DNA of 64,000 nt from Wuchereria bancrofti (lineage: Eukaryota > Nematoda > Chromadorea > Rhabditida > Onchocercidae): assembly GCA_005281725.1 (NCBI GenBank), contig SSBO01000012.1, positions 24,075,320 to 24,139,319 of the forward strand, given 5' to 3'. A model generated the notes under the pieces. That model made no database searches. It was not told the origin of the DNA and saw only the letters and a list, made by a program, of their open reading frames with translations. Shown here piece after piece: positions 12,740-26,300 of this stretch. The stretch's first letter is position 1, and each line of letters opens with the position of its first letter. The position numbers were made by a program, and so were the translations under genes.

Positions 12740-15344
12740 TTATACATTCTGAGATCGCTGGGGTTTCCACCAGGAATATTCAATATAGTAAGGTGATAAA
12801 GTGTCAGGTGAAACAATAGCTAGTAAAACATGTTTCTTCACTTGAGAAGAAAGCCTTGAGAGAGCAATAAGATCTAAGAAAGATAAAGTATCTTGTGAAT
12901 CCACGCATTTCACTAACCACTTCGAATGATCCTGAAAAAAGTTTGAAAGTAAGAAAAATACTGATTTATCAACTATGAAGTAGAAAATGGCAGTAGTTAA
13001 AAAATATCCTAAATTATCTTAAAGCAATATTAGACAAAAGATAGCCTCAATGGATAAAAAATAAAGAGTAAAAGGATAGTAAAGATACTAACCTCACCAG
13101 GAGTAGATTCGTAAGCAAGATAATCACACCCGAACTTCAAACCACACGTCAAATAGTAACCTCTACGCCACAAATCACGAAATGTGTTTAGCCGAATTCG
13201 GAAAACCGAACTTTCAGGAAGCGGTGGCCCTTTCATTTCTTCATACGCTTCTTCACGAGTATCATCTGTAAATGACTTGTTCTGATTACAAAGAGATGGA
13301 TCTTCCAACTTTTTATCAAAGTTCTCAACCACCATCTGCAGTCCGACCTCCATAAGTTTAAATTTCTCATCTTTACGCCTTTGAAAATAGAGAATTCAAG
13401 CACTATAAATTAGGAAATTCCAAATGAAAAACTAGCTCTTCCAATAAACAGCTTTAAGATTTAAGTGCTGGCAGTAGTATGACATGTCATACAACATGCA
13501 GAATCGTGTGAAAATACAACCTTTCTTCAGTTATATTTGAAGAAGATAGCCGTTAATGAGTAGGGAAAATGTTGTTCAAACAGACTCCATCGTAATAATA
13601 TGTGAACTAAAAAACTCGTGGTATTTTTAAAAGGTAGTAGGTTTAGTGTGAAATTAATGTTAAAACAATCTCACATAATGGGAGAAACCAAATATCTCCT
13701 TGCTTATGGGTGTTGTCATGCTCGGACAATTCCTTCACTGCATCGTCTATTTCGGAAGCTGTAACTTCCACATTAACAATATCACAGCGTCGAACCTAAA
13801 ACACATTGAATGCATTGTTTTCAAAAGTTCTACTAATTATGTCAGTCTTAATTCATTGCATGAATATAACCGAAACACATGCAAACATAGCATGTGTTCT
13901 TTATGTTATTTAAAATTTTTCTCTTTTTTTGAGTGAGGATGTTGTTGTTCATGTTGAAAATGGTTCAAATGTTTAGATAAACGACTAAAGAGTTTAATTT
14001 TTCATTAATGACATACATGCTGAAACGAACAAAACTTTTGACGCATGTCAAAAAAGAATTCCAAAATGCGTAAAACTGACTTTAATCATACTAAAACCAT
14101 AAAAATACAATCTCAAGATTGGAGGATATTAGCCTCAAAAACCTGCCAAACACCTCAAGATTTCAAAATAAAAGTTCTGTACAAAATTCGATTATGTATA
14201 CTCTATGGTACAAACGAAGCAACGTAATACAAATTCGATAAAGTGAATTATTTTATTTATCTGAATATGAATTTTAGTGTTGAAATTATTCTGTGATGAA
14301 AATTAATATCCTATAGGGGTAAGAAGAGAAGGAACAAATAAGTTTTGTTAATATATAAAATAAATAAAGAGTGCCATATCCAATCTGCCTTATATAATTG
14401 CATTGAAAAAAAAAAAAAAAAAAACTTATCCACTACCTTAAGAGTTGCGGCTGTAGCTTCACTATTAGCCTGTCGTTTCAGCTTCTTTGCTTTCCGACCT
14501 TTCGCCATCATCTCAGCTTTCTTCCTTAATGCTTCATCATCCAACCGTATAGAATGAGGTCTTGAAAGTTCGACATTACTTCTTCCAATAGGAATGTCTT
14601 CCGTATTACTTTTAAGTTGTACAACCTTTGCGAGCCCAAAAGATAACGTAATTAATGATCATAACAGCATAGATACAAATATGTCTCTTAATTATGAAGT
14701 TAAGTAAGTTTCTGGAATCATTCTAGTAATTAGTGGTATGTTTTTTTTGGTTTTATTCAAGGAAAGAAACAGTATTACTTTCAGTAGAATTAGAGAGAGG
14801 AAGTACTAACCATATTCACTAAGTACAGCCACTTGTTCCGGCATCAGAATAAATGGAGCTCCATATTTCCGAAGATCAGCGCGTGCATTAGGAGAAGTAC
14901 CATATGCTTCGGCGATAATACGGCATTCCCTCATTATCTGCTCCGCCACTTCAAAATTTATACAAATTTTGAGAAAATGCTTTTCAAAATGTTTGGAAAA
15001 CAAGAACCAAACTTCACACCTGGTTAATGCCTTAGTGCTTAGCCTCGTATCTTAGTAGTTAGCTTTTGTTTCTTATCATCAATAAAAATTCGCGAAGAGT
15101 TTAACTTGAACTAATCATATATTTAATATGAGGGGTTCCTTACAGGAACTTTCCGTCCCACACATAACCTTTATGTATAAATTTACTAACCATTAACATC
15201 AAACACAAGAAATTGTGAATTCAGATATTCGATTCGCACAGGTACACATTTCATCGAAACATCAAGTTTCTCATCTTTCGATGCAGAACACGTTTCCGTC
15301 ACTGATGTCATTACTGCATGTTTATCCGCCGTTACTTCATTCAT
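12740..15344 (-). CDS. TSEN34: tRNA-splicing endonuclease catalytic subunit SEN34
   Basis: Nuclear tRNA-intron endonuclease subunit that cuts the 3' splice site of pre-tRNAs within the TSEN complex. Exons: 15191-15344, about 14827-14948, 14437-14625, 13689-13795, 13093-13378, 12740-12931 (about 349 aa; human 310). The N-terminal domain matches SEN34 (YGAPFILMPEQVAVLSE aligning with human LGLPLLLMPEEARLLAE). A charged K-rich linker follows. The catalytic domain has RDLWRRGYYLTCGLKFGCDY, then H in GEDHSKWLV and K in SSQVKKHVLL, giving the Tyr/His/Lys triad. Exon 2 to exon 3 is not fully resolved: the best donor (gttagt at 14810) is out of phase with exon 3, and the in-phase donor gtactt (14826) drops four residues. 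The start ATG is 7 nt after a strong acceptor (ttttgcag). Confidence 0.9.
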
Positions 15345-15352
15345 TTTCACCT
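15345..15352 (-). promoter_or_regulatory. Candidate spliced-leader acceptor of TSEN34
   Basis: On the minus strand ttttgcag precedes GTGAAA and the ATG, with no upstream coding exon needed (an alternative in-frame ATG lies at 15368). This is the layout of nematode trans-splice acceptors. Inference only. Confidence 0.4.
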
Positions 15353-15731
15353 GCAAAAGCCCTCTCATTCTAGATATTCTAAAGAAAATCTTTCCTCCTA
15401 TTTTATTATTTATAAATATAGGATTAAGTAATATGGCATTAAGTAAGTATTACTGTCATCAATAACATATACAACAGATACATATCCGACAGATGAACAG
15501 TAGTTTATTCATATCGATGTCCAAGTTTCTTTAAATTTGTCATACATACGTAACTTAACACACGTAACGCAGAAATAGTATTAAGTAAAAATATTTTATT
15601 TATGATACGTAGACGTAGAATACGTAGATATTTTATTTATGATATTATGATACGTAAAAATAGCATTAAGTAAAAATGACATTAAATATATGCACAGAAG
15701 AGTCGAAACTGTATGACATATAGGAGAATAG

Positions 15732-15809
15732 GCTCAATTAGAATGACACTTAATAAAAAACGTACGTGACGCTCAATTAGAATGACACTTAATAAAAAAC
15801 GTACGTGAC
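15732..15809. repeat. Perfect 39-bp tandem duplication
   Basis: The unit begins gctcaattagaatgacac and ends cgtacgtgac. Copies at 15732-15770 and 15771-15809 are identical, so the duplication is recent. Confidence 0.95.
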
Positions 15810-15944
15810 TTAGCAACATCAATACACTTGTCGTCTTCGCTACACGTACGACGTCAAAGACTCCTCAACTACCATAGTCTCTAACATTTCTTTCATCTTG
15901 ACTGAATCTCTTTTAAATTTCCCGCAACTAGAAGGGAATTTGTT

Positions 15945-15986
15945 GGGTGCGAAGTGGGTGGATGGGGTGAGAGGGAAGGCAAGGGG
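15945..15986 (+). other. G-quadruplex-type motif
   Basis: Five G-runs on the plus strand: GGG 15945, GGG 15956, GGGG 15964, GGG 15973, GGGG 15983. The last four have loops of 5, 5 and 7 bases, which fits the G3+N1-7 rule. It stands out in an AT-rich background, about 600 bp upstream of TSEN34. Confidence 0.6.
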
Positions 15987-17313
15987 TTAATTCCTGAATT
16001 GTCATGGAGAGATGACAAGTATTTTCTGTTGAACTTACCCTGAGTTTAAATATGTCAGGTAGATCTACCGAATTATTATTTCAAAGTTGAAATATTCTCT
16101 AACAAATTTCAATTAAATAAGTTATTACACTACACTCATTTTTTTTAAACTTATTATTTAATAAATTTCTGTTCAAAAATTTTATGTTTTCAAAGTTACC
16201 CATTTCCTTTTTCAGAGTTACCCTGACACTCTCAGTAAAGATAAAATTTGGATGTAGCAAGTTGATTACAATTTATAATAGCTTCCACGAATGATCAAAT
16301 TGCAACTTCTTCAATTCCTCCCTAAACTTTTTTTGCAAGAAAAATAAATCAGTGGAGAAAATCCTTCAAATTTTTATTTATGGAATATGGAAGACTGGTT
16401 CTTTTTTTTTTTTCTTTTAGTGCGCATCGTTTAGTAAACAGTTTTTATTTTCCACTTACAATTTTGTTCACTACAAGAATGAATAAAATGACAACATGAT
16501 AGAATAAGAAAGTTATGGAATGAAGAAGAGCGCCATTATTGTATAATACATTTATTGATGACAATCAGAGTAATAGTGTCATTTTGTATTATTTTATCAC
16601 TTGCCGTATCTATGATCTTATCAGAAAACGAATGATATTAATCTTACTATAGTCTTGATGCTCTTCTTCCTGCTTAATTTTGAATAAAAAAAAAACAAAT
16701 ATAAAATTGGACTGGTATTTTAGTTTTCAGCTGATAAAAGATATATATCATGCAATTAAGATAGTCGTAGCATGTTTTTTCATTGAAAACCAATTGTTTT
16801 GGAAAGAATCAATCAATTTTCAGTTCGAATTTATTGCTAGAAGGTTTTAGTTAAACAGTACGGTCATCTTTAAAGCTTGAAGTTTATTAAGCCACAACCA
16901 GAAAAAAGGGTCATACTTGTATTTTAGTCCCTTTATCTGGAATATCAACGAGAAAGATGCATCCAAAATTAAAATAATGGATAGAAATTTTAACAAAAAT
17001 AAGGATGGAAACTGTGCGTCTAACATAGACACTATATGTACTCGTTCAATGTATCTGTGTAAAACACAGGCAAAAACATATAAGTATATTCCAGTTTCAA
17101 AGAATTTAAAACAAAAAAAAAAAACGAGCAACTATGAGCTTTTCTTATAAATTTAAAACCTTATCGTGCTAATTAACGACAACAATGACCCAAAGCTAAC
17201 AAGCTTAGCTTGTTATTAAGTGGGCGTATCGGGAATGAAATTTAGGCTTATGAATAACGGCAGAGCTTCCGGTAATATGGCAGTGGGAAATTAAAACTTT
17301 GAGAGACGAAAGG

Positions 17314-20300
17314 TCACTTGGAGGATGAGCTCACCGGACCTGCTGATAGGTCAATCAATGTATGTGTGTATGTGGCCGGTTGAAAGATCATTTCAATCAT
17401 ATCATCCTCAACTTTTCTCTGACCATATCGATTCTTCAGAATCTGCAAAGCAAATGTTCAAAATATATTAGGAAAAGATACAATAGTACTACAGAAATTT
17501 ATAGATCTTCATGAAAATTGTTCAAGAATTTCTGCTCATTTGTATGCATTTGTTAGCATAACACATTGGATATTTTCATTCAGACAGAATTTTCCCTGTC
17601 TATTAGTCAAAATAACAATTATCCTTTTTTGTAAGCGATAATGTTATAATGTCATATGACTTCGAGGGAGTAGTATTCTCAAAATAAATTTTTAACCAAT
17701 ATATGAGATGGGAACAACGAAATGCAGAAGGGTAAACAAAACTTCAAGCCTATATTATTCGATATGTATCTTCAGTAAAGATTCAAAAATAAAGTTACGA
17801 GCAAATTTCATAAATAAACAACAGTTTTGGTATTTTGTAGATATTTTCATTTTTGGAAAACTTACATATAAAAATTTGCGAAATCTACGTCGATCCGCTT
17901 CATCTCGTCGTCGCTGTATTGCAAAAACATTATCCGCTTCTTGCGTAACTCGTCCCGAACCCCCGAAATGATGTACATCGAGATCTTCGCCACCCTACAT
18001 ATCATTAAGCAGAAATAAAGTTTTTCGGAGGTCTTACATAAAACTTTCCTTCAAGCGAATGAATAGTCGCAAGGACATGAATGATGTTAAAATAAGTAAT
18101 TTTCAAGTATTACTTACATTAGTTTTCCGAGGATGAACTACCATTGTGATATGTGTCATACAATCAGTGGCAATACTCCGCATTAAACCAATAAAACGAT
18201 CCTACAAGAAAGTTTGGCTTATTCTGAATGCATTCAAAATTGTATGATGAATCAATAACGTCAATTATTGAAATATTTAAAGCTAAAAGTACGAAACTGA
18301 GATAGAACAATGAGATAGAAGACCAACTTGCTGATGGAATCGTTCAAATGAATTTGCTGTTTCGTCGTTCAGAATTGCAAGACCTACTAGAAATTGCAAA
18401 TTATCAATGACGACATGTTCGATTTCACCTGCTACTACTTGATTTCTTATTGCCTGAAATAAACAAAATTTAATCCAATAATACAAAGCAAGAATATTTG
18501 ATCATGATTAATGCTCAAATGATTACGAGAGGGATGATTATTGTTGTACATCTTAATACTAATACAATATAACTTAATGACTAAAAAATTGCCCACACAT
18601 TATTCCTATAATAGTTTGATTAAATATCAATAATAGTACCAAAGAAAAGATAAAATCTTTTCAGAGAATAACATCATAGTACCTTATAATCAGCTTATCT
18701 TAGATAAACAAAAATTTTTAAACTTCAAATATTCATACACTGGCTATCTGGCTAACGGAACGATTCCGGAATTCATCTGCTTTCATAATGATTAATTCTC
18801 CTTTCGTTCGTTCGAAACGATCAATCCACAATTCAACAGCTGGATGATGTTCTACTTTATACAATGGTAATCTAAAAAAAAAAAAAAAAATAACTGAAAC
18901 AACATCAAAAATTAGAAAAGATAATAACAGTAACGTACAGTGGAACATGAAATGCATATATGCATGTCAAGCACAGCAAAATCACCAACACCTACGTTCA
19001 TAGGACACCACAAATATGCATTTGACGTTCACTGTACCACCAACATTTATCACTAAACGTGATTTTATATGTCACGTTATAAATATATTAAGCTTAAATC
19101 TTTCCATCTCTAATTTTTACCACCTTCCTTTTAGTTTGAAAATAGCATCATAGTGCTTTATGATGCGAACAGTGTGCGTCAAATGATCTCAAAAATATTG
19201 AGATGAAAAGCATGAAAAAAATATGAGTGGTAGTGCATACAAAAGTGATAAAATAAATTATATATGTAAGCTATAATAGCCCATAATATATAGGTCATTA
19301 TAGCTTCCTTACTTCATTCCATTATGAACTGTTCGAGATTTCGCCATATTACGCAGATGTGCTGGGCTAACAAAACTGCACGATTAATTTTGCATAATTC
19401 TTTTCACTTACTTATTTTCCAACTCAAATATTTGCATAATATGTCATATGACCGCAGCTAATTTTCAATCATTTGAGATGAGATGTTAATAATCTTGAGA
19501 GAGAAAAAAAAAATGCTAACATTGTATATCAAACAATTACAACTCTTGTTTCTACACTATGTAGTAAACCTTTTCCAAGTTGTATGACAAAATATTGTCA
19601 TATTTTGCTTTTTGCAACTTTGAACTGATAACAGAGATGAATTTGTAATTTACAATCTTTATATTCGTCTACAGCATGCTATTAACTATCTAACATAAAA
19701 ATAAATATAAAAGAAATCAGAAAAACCTACGCTGCAAATTGTACGAGCATCCATTTCAGAATTTTTTCATCCGGCATTTCAAAACTGCAGAATAAAGTAC
19801 GAACCTGTAACAGAGCAAACAAAAAATTGACAAGAAGTGCTAAAAGCACAAAATTGTTTTGTCCATAATTCATTGTAACCAAAACAATGCTTAAAAGAAT
19901 AGAAAAAAAAAAAAAAAACATGAAATGAAGTAGTACCAACCCCTTGCACAAGAAGATCAAGAGAATATTCACAAAGAAATGTTGTTTTTCCGAAACCAGT
20001 ACCTCCCGTTATAACAGTCATCTCTCCAGGTCGAAATCCCCGCATAAATCGGTTCAACAAATCAAATCGTTTCCACTATAAAATATTTAAAAAAATCAAA
20101 ATGGAATATTTCTAGGTCTATTTAGTCATTGAAGTAGAAATACCGAAAAAGAATGGTATAAAGTTAACAAAATTGTTTCCCTTTATATTGCTATACTGAA
20201 AAGTACCTGCGCAACGCCATTCATCTTCATTTGATCCTTAATCAGCTCGGACTTCAATTCACTTCGTACATCAATTAATGAACGAAATCCTTTGCCACGT

Positions 20301-23300
20301 AAACGAATCGATTCCTCCCGAATTGCTTTATTAATTTCACGTCTACGATCAGAACGTAACAATTCAATTGGACGCTCATGATTGCTAAAAATGGAAAGCA
20401 GTCAGATGACCGAGAAATAACGCAGATGTTTACATGAAATTGAATTCTATAAGAATTTAAGTTAATTGAAAAATTTTACCATAATAATGATAACTTTATT
20501 ATTATTTTCATGAAATGCGAGACACAGTGATACGCATACGTATGATAGGAATATTAGAAAATGAAAGAACTGAATAGCTAATTTGATAAACTTACTCAAC
20601 GATAAAACAACGATTAGCATTCAACAGTGATGCATAATCTTTCGCATGTTTTTCCTGAACATAAGGAAACCAAAGGTAAACCATATCGAAATCTTCCAAA
20701 TACGGAAGTACACTGAAAATAAACAATAATATTTCATCTATAATTTTATCTAAGGAAATTCAAAGAAAAGAGATAAAAAGAAGGAATATAAAGCAATATA
20801 CGTTATCCGAAAAAAAAAAAATTATCAAACAAAAAAAAAAACTAAAAAAGTTATTCAAAAAAAAAAAAAAAAAACCTTGCATCTAGTTGTTCACCCTTTG
20901 GTAATGCTACACATAACATTCCACCAGTAGCTTCAAAAACCGCCAAAGCATCACGTTCATTAGTGGTCAATACAATACGTCGATCTGATGCCGTAACCAA
21001 ATGATAGCCAAAGATTCCCGAAAATGGTAATTTTCTGCAACAACCTACAATACAATGTCGAATATCTAATGAATACCTCATTTAAAATAAATAAAATAAA
21101 TTCTGATCAAGTGGCCCACTTGATTTTGGTAAAACATTTCCTGGAACTCTAACTTTTTTTTTTTTTTTCTTTTTGGCATTTCTTGGCAACCTCATTACCT
21201 ACCCTTCACTATCTGAACCAGGATAATTTTCTTTCTCCAAACAATCACTACCAACTTTTCGAATAACTTTTAATCCTGCCGGTAATCGCACGCGACTACT
21301 AGGTCCTGCAAGTAATAAATATTTTTATAATTGAAGAAATAAATTATTAATAAAAGTGATAAATATTCTGCATTTGTTTAAAGAAAATACCTCGATATCT
21401 TGGATAGCACAATCCAGCTCTCATAAAATTATCCAAATGTCCTTTGATATGATATCGCGAAAGGGTATCATATGATATGCGCTGAAGAAATGCATTTTGA
21501 AAGCATAAATGAGGAAAAAAAAAAAACTCATACCTATATGAGGAAAAAGGTATGCTCCAAAATACAACTGAGCTGGAACAATATTTGCTCATTCGTTATT
21601 AGTAATAATTATTTCAAGTAAACGAATTCTTATACACACTAGATTCAAATTACTAAATTAAAGTAAGCTGTAGGCATTTATTACAGTTACCCAAATGTTA
21701 ATTTTCATAGAGAGTACAGTGAATAAAACGATTAATTTTGATTTCTCAAAAAAAAACAAAAAAAAAAACGAAATTTATGTAGTGATAATGCATGATAACT
21801 GATCACTTTACATTATTTGAACTCTTTTACTTGAACTCTTTTATCAAACATGAAATGAAAAAAAAAAAAAACTTTGAAGAATAAGCAAGACACCAACATC
21901 AATGCCAAGAAGTCTCCTCAGCACTAGGAATTCGCTTTGTTCGGAATGATCTTGCAAATCACGCAAATCCACAGAATCCATCCATATCAGTCGAAGGGTC
22001 GGGTCAGAGGACATATTTAATGGACCAGCTGAAATAGTTACCGTATTTGATAGTATTGTTTCAGAGATTTTAAATCTACTTTATTTTTGATTTTGATTTA
22101 TATCTTAATAAATAACACTAATATCATGTCAAATTATTTTTGAATTTTGTATGCTCAAAACATTGATACATCCTTTGGTCCACAAACAATTGACCTGATA
22201 GGGTAGGAGGAAGAATAAGAAGGTAAAAATCGGCAAAAATTAAGACTACTGAATTGAAACTGAATAAAAAAATTAAAATTTCTATAAGATTAACTTTAAG
22301 AAAATAACTTGATTTACTAAGGAATTAAAAGCAAAGAATTAAAAAAAAAAAAAAAAAAAAAAAACTTACCTACAGCATCGGAAGAATGTTTTGGATTATT
22401 ATCGTTGTCAAATATACGTGGTGATATCGTATCAGCTCTGTAAAAATATGCAGAAAGATCAGAAAGAATAACAATGATAAATCCTGTCTTGCAAATTATC
22501 ACGTAATAAATTAAAAATTAAAAAAAAACAACATATGTAATTGAGTGAAAAAAAACTGGAATGTTATCAGTCTTAAAGAATTATTGTATTGTCTATCAAC
22601 GAATAAAACTGCTCAGAAAACTGATACTTGAAATTTTGACATGATTTGCAAATAACTGCACTTTAATAAAAGGAACCAATTATAGCAGTTCAATGCTCAT
22701 TGCAAAATTTGACGCTTAATTCAACTCTAAATTTTGAAAACCAATTCTCCTCCTCTCTTCCATCCAAGAAGGTTAAGCAAATTTACAAATTCGGAAAAAA
22801 AAAAGAAAATTAGAAACAAATTTCTATTCAGTAAACAGAAGTATTAAGGATTATTGAATAAAAATTACAGATAATGAAGAGTAGAGGAGAAGTTAATCTT
22901 TCATTTTATTCTGTTATCTTCTTGTTTCATTCATTTCATTTATCGTTGAATTTCTATCTTAATCATAACAAATGTCTCAATTATCTCTCTGTTTTTCTGA
23001 TTTTGTTTTAGTCTATCAAAATCTCTTTTTTTTTTTTTTTAATAAATAATGACACAATTCATAACTATCACTTAATTTCCTACCAATATTAGTATCCTTT
23101 CTAAAATTATTGAATTTTTTTCTTTTTTTTTTTTTTTTGAAAATAAAACTGCTCAATTACTTTTATTTCAAAAATTCCAAATAGCACATAATTTTAAAAT
23201 AACAGGTAATTTTTTTTTCATAAACAGAAGCAAACATAGAGAATTTCAGGAAAGGAAAGGAATGGGGAAAAAAAAAAAAAAAAAACGGAAAGGAATGCAA

Positions 23301-26300
23301 TTTCGAGTATATTTCCTTTGAAGCAAGCCAATGTTCCGCTTTTTTAATAAGAAGTGGAAAAGGTGAAAGGAAGAGGAAAGGAGGATAACTGCAATCTTTC
23401 TTTTAGCAGCATAAAATATACGAATAAACCTCAAAAGTTGTCCTTTTTTGGATGAATGCTTACCACCTTTGCTAGTTTAAACGAATGAACTATTTTTTTT
23501 TTTTTAAAGAAAAAAAGAAAAGAATTGTGGACAGAAAAGAAAAGAGCCAAAGCACCGTTAGGCTATAAAATGGCCAACAAATAGAACATAATCGGTGCTT
23601 TTACAAGACTTTTTGATTAAAGGGCAAAAATTTTTCGGCAATCACGCATGAATGAAACCAAAAATGTACTTGTCACTAGGATTAATTGCAATAAGATTAC
23701 TCCAGCAGATAGAAATCTAGCAATTGAAACCATAATTGAAAAAAAAAAAAAAAACGAAGCCATAATTGGGGTAGTTTACCCACTTATTTTTTTCAAAAAA
23801 AAAAAAAAGAAGTAAAATGTTTATAATAAAAGGATAACTATAATCATTCAAAATTCTATTTTGGAATAATACCATCAATGAAATGTAGCTTATAATGATG
23901 GTCTAATATTAATTGATCATCTTTCACATAAATAATTACTTCTAGCAGTACTGATGAGCAAATTTTGGGAAATGAATTTATGAGTAAAACAAAAAAAGAA
24001 AAAAAAAAAAACTCCAAAATTATTAATCTTTAATAAATCAAAAAAAAAAAAAAATGTTAGTTCATCTTTTTCATAAATTTAAATTTAATCTCAAAAAAAA
24101 TTTTTTTTCTTGCATTTTTTTTTGCAATTTGAAGACTTACTGTTCACGTAAAAGGCGAAAATTTTCCGCTTCTTTCATTTTTCTTTGACGCTCTCTTTCC
24201 TCGTATTGTGATATTAGATCCAAATAACTCACTCTATCATATAGATCCGAGTCTAGCTAAAACAATACGATAATTAATAGTTAAAAACAACAACAAAAAA
24301 CTTTGAATACATAAACATTTTACAGTGAAATTTGAAATTGATTAATTAAAAATAAAATTAGCAAATTCATTTTCTAAATTTTACAAATAATAAAAAGAAA
24401 AAGAAATATTGTTGTATTTTAAATGAAATAACTAACATCATCCATTGCAGGCAAATGATTGCCTTTTTCACGTTCTTCTTCCACAGTAATAACCTTTTCG
24501 TTTTTTGGTACTTGCAATGATGTGACGTATTTCCAAATGCCTTCTTTTGGATCTTTTTGTAGTAATGGACGTAATACAAGCGCTTTTGTCTCTTTCACTG
24601 GCTGTTGCTTGATTTCTTTTAACAGCAAATTCTGAATAAAAATAAAAAAAAAAAATTTTTTTTTTTTTGAAATTTCTCCTTCATTTTTTTTTTTTTTTTT
24701 TACATATTAATCATTTCATTATGTTGTGATGAAATTGAGAAGATACAACAAAATGAATTTGTAGAAATTTTGCAATCAATCAGTTGCTTACAATAAATGC
24801 ATTATCAGCTACAATGAAGGTAAATGAAGGAGAATTCCGGATTAAGAAAATGTTATGAAGTATTAGAAGAAAGCAGAAGAGAAGTTAGTTAAGCATACTT
24901 TTAGTATTTTTATTGCTTAGCACTTTTCATATGTATTATTTGAGGGAATATTATCAGTAATAAGCAATTGATCTATTTTCAAATGTTCACCTTTCTAAGC
25001 TTAATTACAAAAACATGAAAAAACATATATAGCTGTTGTTAATATCATATCATATCATATCACTGAATGGATTACAAAAGAATTTTTTTTTTTTTTTTTT
25101 GAAAAGACACTTTACAAAAGAGAACTTAATTACAAAAGAATAATTTTGAACTCAAAAATTTCAACTCAATAATATAGCCTTAGCAGCAGGTATGTACAAG
25201 AAATTTTGTTCTTTTCTTAAATTATTATTAGCAATATCCAACAAAAAATTGTTTTGGTAATAGGTTAGATCAGAAAATTTTTGCACAAAATAGATGGAAC
25301 AATTTTTTAAAGCAATTTCAATAACGGAAAATGGTAACTTAATGCTATGCTTAATAGAGGTGCCTCAATTTTTAGCCAACCACTCAGATAAGTGTTAGGC
25401 TATTTTATGAAAAATGTGAAAAAAAAAAAAAAAAAAAGGGCGTGGGCAATAAATACATGCCAAATCGACAAATCTACTAAATATAATTATTTCAAATAAC
25501 ATACATTATTGGTTGAATAGTTTATGGATGAATAAAAACCAATGAAATGTTTCAAAATAGATTTGAAGAGAAAATATTCTTCTCATCATTCTCTCTCTTT
25601 TTCCTGATCATTTTCTTATCAGAATAAACATCGTGTCGTGAATTTGGATGATAATGCGAACAGTTTAAGCCGTGGCGAAAAAAATAAAAATATTGGAATG
25701 ACAGAAAGATGGAAATTCATAAGCAAATTCCGGAAAAAATAGAATTATCATTTGATTAGTGGAAATTTGGAAGATATTTCGAAGTTAATATTTAAATTTC
25801 TTATAAAAAAAAAGGCAAACATTCCATAGCTAACGATGTTTCTCTTCTTTAACTTATCACTCAATAATGATAATTATTAATTAATAGATTGATATTTGAT
25901 GAATGACAACATGGAAAATGAAAAAGAGATGATAAAAGTGCAGAAATGATGAATATTTTATTTGGGAAATAGAAAACTGATAATAATAGTATTTAGAAGG
26001 GATTTAAAAAAAAACTCAATTATATCTAATAATTTCAGTAATTTAAATATGCTTCTCACTCTTTTTTTTTTTTTCAATTTTTCAACCTTTTTCTCATTTG
26101 TTGAATCAATAACAAAGATATTTTAGTTCATGAAGAAGCGATTAGTTTAAAGGAAAAGAATAATAACTTGAACATTAAATAAATATTGTAATAAAACTTA
26201 AAAAGAAAGAATGTTTTAAAAGAAAAGAAAAGAATGCATAAACGATTGCAAATCACATCATCGTATCATTAGCTTGTTTTTTAATGTTTATTATAGCTTA

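Larger units (their letters stand above)
15345..17313. other. Intergenic between TSEN34 and Twinkle
   Basis: Just under 2 kb with no exon recognised. It holds a perfect 39-bp tandem duplication (15732-15809), a G-rich block (15945-15986), TACGTA-rich sequence near 15600-15660, and a 7-bp inverted repeat AACAAGC/GCTTGTT near 17198. The Twinkle 3' UTR must lie at its right edge. Confidence 0.55.
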
